A stretch of 64,000 nucleotides of DNA. It comes from Pristimantibacillus sp052113225 (GTDB lineage: Bacteria; Bacillota; Bacilli; Paenibacillales; Paenibacillaceae). Position 1 is the first letter of the stretch. Each line of letters starts with the position of its first letter. Made by a program: the position numbers and the translations under genes. This document shows, in pieces, positions 60,172-64,000 of the stretch. The stretch is from assembly GCF_052113225.1 (NCBI RefSeq), contig NZ_JBFRCT010000003.1, positions 248,001-312,000 of the forward strand, given 5' to 3'. The notes below the pieces were generated by a model. It saw nothing but the letters and a program-made list of their open reading frames with translations. It searched no databases and had not been told where the DNA came from.

Positions 60172-61089
60172 ATGAGTGCAATTGCCCAAACGGCAAAAAA
60201 AGGGATCAAACGACAGGCGGACATCATCCTGCTGCGGATTATCGGTTATGTGTTTATCGGCCTGCTCGCCATCATTTGCTTTATTCCTTTCCTGTTCGTG
60301 GTATCATCCTCGTTATCGCAGGAAAGCTCCATTGTGGAGAAAGGTTATCAGCTCATACCAGCGGTTTGGTCTACCGAGGCCTATAGCATGCTGTTTAAAT
60401 ATCCGGAGCAGATGCTTCGGGCGTATGGGGTCACGCTTAGTGTGACAGCAATCGGGACGCTTGTCGGACTATTCATAACGGCCATGACGGCTTATGTCCT
60501 GCAGCGAAAAGATTTCAGATGGCGTAACCAATTTGCTTTCTTCTTCTTCTTTACGACACTATTCAGTGGAGGCCTGGTTCCATGGTATATGCTGATCGTC
60601 ACGTATTTGGATTTGAAAGACAAATTGATTGTTCTTATCTTGCCGATGCTGTTGAACGTGTTCTATATTATCGTGATGAAATCATTCATGAGCAGCATTC
60701 CCGAAGCGATTACCGAATCGGCCAAAATCGACGGAGCAGGCGACTTCCGCATTTTCGTTCAGCTGATTCTGCCTCTGTCCAAACCTGTACTTGCCACCAT
60801 CGGGCTGTTTATCGCTTTGGCTTATTGGAATGACTGGTACAATGCGCTTCTGTTTGTCAGTGATGATAAGCTGATGCCGCTGCAATATTATTTGTACAAA
60901 ATGCTTGGCAACATGGATGGCATGCGTAAAGCAATGATCGCATCCGGAGCTGTCGTAACGACGAACGTTCCAACAGAAAGCCTCAAGATGGCAATGACGA
61001 TTGTTGCAACAGGGCCAATCCTGCTCGCTTATCCATTCATTCAACGTTATTTCGTGCAAGGTCTTACGCTTGGCGCAGTGAAAGGATGA
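60172..61089 (+). CDS. Sugar ABC transporter permease, LplC/YtcP type
   Basis: A protein of 305 residues with six transmembrane helices and EAA loop ITESAKIDGAGDFRIFVQLILPLSKP. Second membrane subunit, forming a heterodimer with the upstream LplB-type protein. AGGAGGG precedes the ATG. The C terminus LGAVKG is typical of the class. Confidence 0.92.
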   Translation: MSAIAQTAKKGIKRQADIILLRIIGYVFIGLLAIICFIPFLFVVSSSLSQESSIVEKGYQLIPAVWSTEAYSMLFKYPEQMLRAYGVTLSVTAIGTLVGLFITAMTAYVLQRKDFRWRNQFAFFFFFTTLFSGGLVPWYMLIVTYLDLKDKLIVLILPMLLNVFYIIVMKSFMSSIPEAITESAKIDGAGDFRIFVQLILPLSKPVLATIGLFIALAYWNDWYNALLFVSDDKLMPLQYYLYKMLGNMDGMRKAMIASGAVVTTNVPTESLKMAMTIVATGPILLAYPFIQRYFVQGLTLGAVKG

Positions 61090-61141
61090 CCTCAGGGCAA
61101 CCTGGTTATCATACATTACTACCATTATTAGGGGGATAAAC

Positions 61142-62728
61142 ATGCCAAACAAAAAATCGGTCATGATGCTGGCAGCAACTTTTGCCTTATCTGCTACAGT
61201 TCTAGGTGCATGCGGCAGCAACAACAATGGTAATAACAACTCGAATTCGGCTGATGCTACACAATCGCCTGCTGCTGAATCGGCAGCTCCATCGGCCTCT
61301 GCTGATGCAGGTGCAGTTGATACATCAGAAGAACTAAAAATTAAAATGCTGATGGTTGGCGGCAAACCGGTTGATTATGACACTGTATTCGGCGAATTAA
61401 ACAAAAAGCTGAAAGAAAAAGTAAACGCTACCGTTGAGGCTGAATTCCTTGATTGGTCGGATTGGACACAGAAATATCCTTTGAAATTCGCGGCAAATGA
61501 AGATTTTGATATTGCATACACAGCTAACTGGGCGTTCTATAATGACCAGGCACTCAAAGGCGGCTTCATGGAGCTGACCGACAACATGCTGAATAAGTTT
61601 ATGCCGCTTTCGATGAAAGCAATGCCAGCAGTAGCTTGGGAACAGTCCAAGGTTGGCGGCAAGCAATATCTGGTACCAAACAATAACCCTGAAGTAACAG
61701 ACAAAGCGGTTCTGATCCGTGAAGATCTTCGCAAAAAGTATAACCTGGAGCCGGTTAACAGCCCAGAGACTTATGCGGCATATTTGAAGGCGATTGCTGC
61801 TAACGAAAAAGGCGTCAACGCTTTTAATGCAAAAGGCGCTGACGGCTGGAAATGGCATGAGCTTGACCAAATCCTGCTCGAGCAGGCAAATGATTTCAAC
61901 TTAGTCGATTACAGCATGCCGCTTGCTTACAAGCTGGATGATGCAACAGGTAAAGTATTCAACATCTATGACACACCTGAATTCAAATCACTTCTTACTT
62001 ACTATAAAGATCTGGCTGACAATGGCGCTTGGTCCAAGAACATTGTAAGTAACAAAAATGACGTATGGCAGGACATGAAAGCTGGTAAAACCGCTTCTTA
62101 CGCTCAAAACCTGGGTACGGTAGCGATGAACCTTGCAGAACTGAAACGTGAACAGCCAGAGGTTGAGTTGGCGATTGCGGATTTGACGCCTAACAGCAAG
62201 AAAATCGCGGCAATCTCGACACAAAACGGTTTCGCGATCCATGCAACTTCGAAGAAAGCAGAACGTTCGCTGATGGTGCTTGATCTGCTGCAAAATGATA
62301 AAGAGATCCATGACCTGTTCATGTATGGTATTGCTGGTACAAACTATGAGCCAGTAGGCGATGATAAATTTAACGCTCTGCCTGGTACACCTAACTACAC
62401 TGGTTTCTCTAACTGGGGTTCGAACTCCCCGCTGAACCGTATGGATGCATCGTATCCGGCTGAAGCGGATGCTATTGCAACAGCTTGGGAGCAAAAGGTA
62501 TTCCACTTCAAGCTTGAGACGTTCGTATTTAACGATGCTAATGTGAAAAACGAAGTGGCTAACGTAGGTAATGTGATGCTCCGTTATGCAATTCCGCTCG
62601 AATACGGTCTGATCAAAGATATCGACAAAGGCCAAGCGGATCTAATTGCACAGCTGAAAGCTGCAGGTATTGATAAAGTGCAGACGGAATTGCAAAGCCA
62701 AATCGATGCGTTTTTGGCTGCACAATAA
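61142..62728 (+). CDS. Extracellular sugar-binding lipoprotein
   Basis: A protein of 528 residues. Lipoprotein signal peptide with lipobox VLGAC (Cys at about 23), then an S/N/A-rich linker and a large family-1-type solute-binding fold, as usual for LplA-type proteins of YesMN-linked importers. It captures the sugar for the two upstream permeases. AGGGGG precedes the ATG. The GH53 gene downstream points to galacto-oligosaccharides as ligand. Confidence 0.92.
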   Translation: MPNKKSVMMLAATFALSATVLGACGSNNNGNNNSNSADATQSPAAESAAPSASADAGAVDTSEELKIKMLMVGGKPVDYDTVFGELNKKLKEKVNATVEAEFLDWSDWTQKYPLKFAANEDFDIAYTANWAFYNDQALKGGFMELTDNMLNKFMPLSMKAMPAVAWEQSKVGGKQYLVPNNNPEVTDKAVLIREDLRKKYNLEPVNSPETYAAYLKAIAANEKGVNAFNAKGADGWKWHELDQILLEQANDFNLVDYSMPLAYKLDDATGKVFNIYDTPEFKSLLTYYKDLADNGAWSKNIVSNKNDVWQDMKAGKTASYAQNLGTVAMNLAELKREQPEVELAIADLTPNSKKIAAISTQNGFAIHATSKKAERSLMVLDLLQNDKEIHDLFMYGIAGTNYEPVGDDKFNALPGTPNYTGFSNWGSNSPLNRMDASYPAEADAIATAWEQKVFHFKLETFVFNDANVKNEVANVGNVMLRYAIPLEYGLIKDIDKGQADLIAQLKAAGIDKVQTELQSQIDAFLAAQ

Positions 62729-62729
62729 G

Positions 62730-62752
62730 GGGAGACTATTGTCTCTCCTTGC
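62730..62752 (+). terminator. Short hairpin after the binding-protein gene
   Basis: GGGGAGAC-TATT-GTCTCTCC with little T-run, directly after the stop codon; may protect the mRNA 3' end of the transporter operon. Confidence 0.5.
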
Positions 62753-62757
62753 TAGAA

Positions 62758-62933
62758 AATGATTCATTAAGAGAAATGAGTTTTACGACGGAACGGGGTA
62801 TCCCCTTCGGCCACTGTTGTCTGCAGGAAATTTGAATTAGACTTTCAAAGGAGATTTCCTGCAGACAAAGGTGGACGCTGGCGCTCCTCAGGGGACACCC
62901 CTTCTCCTTACGTAAAACCATTCTCTAATCATT
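62758..62933 (-). repeat. Dispersed structured element, copy D
   Basis: The longest copy, about 176 nt. Outer pairing in steps: AATGATT/AATCATT, AGAGAA/TTCTCT, GTTTTACG/CGTAAAAC, and GGGGT..TCCCC / GGGGA..ACCCC. Inner stem TTGTCTGCAGGAAAT (62817-62831) with ATTTCCTGCAGACAA (62854-62868), 15 perfect bp. Read on the minus strand the core is GAGCGCCAGCGTCCACCTTTG and CAACAGTGGCCGAAGG, with core helix CCAC/GTGG. Confidence 0.85.
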
Positions 62934-62950
62934 AACAATTTTCACAGCAA

Positions 62951-62980
62951 AGGAGGAGACATAAGTCTCCTCCTTATTTA
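62951..62980 (+). terminator. Terminator-like hairpin before the galactanase gene
   Basis: AAGGAGGAGAC-ATAA-GTCTCCTCCTT stem followed by ATTTAT, 24 nt before the GH53 start. It separates the galactanase gene from the transporter operon. Confidence 0.75.
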
Positions 62981-63003
62981 TAGCCAAAGTGGGAGGAAGA
63001 ATA

Positions 63004-64000
63004 ATGAAACGAATGGCACGTAAAAGCATTCTTTTATTTTTTACATTTACGTTAGCGCTTACATCTTTGTTGGCGATTGGACCGGCCAAGCAAGTGGCGG
63101 CGGCTGCGGAGACTTTGTCTGATCCGGATACCTTTATTAAGGGGGTAGATATTTCGACGCTGCAGGCGCTGGAAGATCAGCATGTAAAGTTTTACGATAA
63201 GGGGAACGAACAGGATCTGCTGACGATTATGAAAAATCATGGCGTCAACTACGTTCGGCTTCGTCTCTGGAATGATCCGGAGCAAGCCGATGGCTACAAC
63301 GATAAGGCACATGTGCTGGCGATGGCAGAACGAGTGAAGGATGCGGGCATGAAGCTGCTTCTTGACTTCCATTATTCCGACTTCTGGGCAGATCCGGGAC
63401 AACAGGTGAAGCCGGCAGCTTGGAAGGATCTCAGCTTTGCAGATTTGAAGACAGCGGTTTATACCTATACGGAAGATGTCATGAGTGATCTGGCTGCTGC
63501 GGATGCTTATCCGGATATGGTGCAGATCGGCAACGAGATTAACAGCGGCATGCTGCTGCCAGATGGTTCAACAACAAATATGGATAATTTGGCTGAGCTG
63601 ATTAAAGAGGGTGCCAAAGCGGTTCGGGATACGACACCGGACGGCCAAACGACTCAAATTATGCTTCACTTGGCGGAAGGCGGCAATAACAGTAAGTTCC
63701 GCAGTTTCTTTGATGCGATCACAGCGCGTGGAGTAGATTATGATGTGATCGGCATGTCGTATTATCCATTCTGGCATGGCTCTTTCCAACAGCTTAAATC
63801 CAATATGGATGATGTAGCTGCCAGATACGGCAAGCAAATTGTCGTTGCAGAAACCTCTTATCCGAATACGCTTGAGAACGGCGACGATCACCCGAATACG
63901 GTCGGAGAGACTGAGACCAAGCTGGTTGGTTTTGAAGCGTCGGTCGAGAATCAGAAGCTTGTAACCGAGACAGTACTCAACACGGTTGCTCATGTGCAGG
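63004..64000 (+). CDS. Arabinogalactan endo-beta-1,4-galactanase (GH53), partial
   Basis: The first 332 residues are visible; the frame is open at the window end. Signal peptide about 1-36 (ending KQVAAAAE). The GH53 TIM-barrel is evident: FIKGVDISTLQALED, YVRLRLWNDP, LLLDFHYSDFWADPGQQ. Acid/base Glu178 lies in QIGNEINSG and nucleophile Glu283 in VVAETSYP. It hydrolyses beta-1,4-galactan outside the cell, feeding the adjacent importer. TGGGAGGA precedes the ATG. Extra C-terminal domains cannot be judged. Confidence 0.93.
   Translation, partial: MKRMARKSILLFFTFTLALTSLLAIGPAKQVAAAAETLSDPDTFIKGVDISTLQALEDQHVKFYDKGNEQDLLTIMKNHGVNYVRLRLWNDPEQADGYNDKAHVLAMAERVKDAGMKLLLDFHYSDFWADPGQQVKPAAWKDLSFADLKTAVYTYTEDVMSDLAAADAYPDMVQIGNEINSGMLLPDGSTTNMDNLAELIKEGAKAVRDTTPDGQTTQIMLHLAEGGNNSKFRSFFDAITARGVDYDVIGMSYYPFWHGSFQQLKSNMDDVAARYGKQIVVAETSYPNTLENGDDHPNTVGETETKLVGFEASVENQKLVTETVLNTVAHVQ

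Noticed and set aside
62758..62933. Ordinary rho-independent terminator
   Set aside because: It is about 176 nt long with two nested stems, has no T-run, and shares its core with four other loci; separate short terminators lie on both sides.

Overview
The window reads as chromosomal DNA of a spore-forming, low-to-mid GC Firmicute, most likely Paenibacillus or a close relative. The evidence is the mix of genes: menaquinone-type sdhCAB, the futalosine gene mqnC, liaFSR, prkA, spoVR, ytxC, a gamma-type SASP gene and a YheC/YheD ATP-grasp gene, together with a YesM/YesN two-component pair feeding LplB/LplC-type ABC permeases. Three ambiguous bases (11166, 12292, 34328) suggest a draft assembly. 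I see no rRNA, tRNA, CRISPR array, prophage or transposase gene.

Layout. 0.1-4.5 kb: a LysR gene divergent from sdhCAB, followed by a Fur-box promoter that drives a terminator-ended transcript of about 80 nt with no clear gene (candidate iron-responsive sRNA). 4.7-11 kb: HxlR/DoxX redox pair, EamA transporter, PHP phosphatase, a second LysR, an MFS transporter and cysK. 11-16.5 kb: corA, then an SAM (S-box) riboswitch controlling metA-metI-metC. 16.6-24 kb: mqnC, an FkbM-type methyltransferase, ytxC, T-box-controlled thrS, a secreted 3D-domain protein whose start lies inside the thrS terminator hairpin, and a sigma-G-type SASP gene. 24-34 kb: amtB, liaFSR, yugN-like, htrA with an OmpR-type two-component system, and ispH. 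34.6-43 kb: aroF, a beta-type glutamine synthetase with a GlnR/TnrA-type box, thpR, serC, an orphan response regulator, trmL, an AbrB-like protein with a zinc-ribbon-like tail, an aminotransferase and a DUF2161 gene. 43.5-55.4 kb: prkA, a HemAT-like globin sensor, the ATP-grasp / alpha-E / transglutaminase operon, a secreted NlpC/P60 enzyme, a YheC/YheD gene, a Uma2 gene between two copies of the spoVR 3' end, and spoVR. 55.6-64 kb: a probable galactan-utilisation locus (YesMN, two permeases, binding lipoprotein, and a GH53 endo-galactanase cut by the window end).

The most unusual signal is intergenic. At least five dispersed elements of about 110-176 nt (11216-11326, 11499-11609, 19094-19240, 34337-34468, 62758-62933) share a constant core but have completely different stem sequences, each still self-complementary. 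A small core helix also covaries (TCGC/GCGA, CCGC/GCGG, CCAC/GTGG). A second, unrelated repeat family built on the same plan (variable stem, constant linker) is present as 3.4 tandem 71-bp units at 7543-7787 and two 68-bp units at 60019-60154. Both families look like structured nucleic-acid elements of unknown function.
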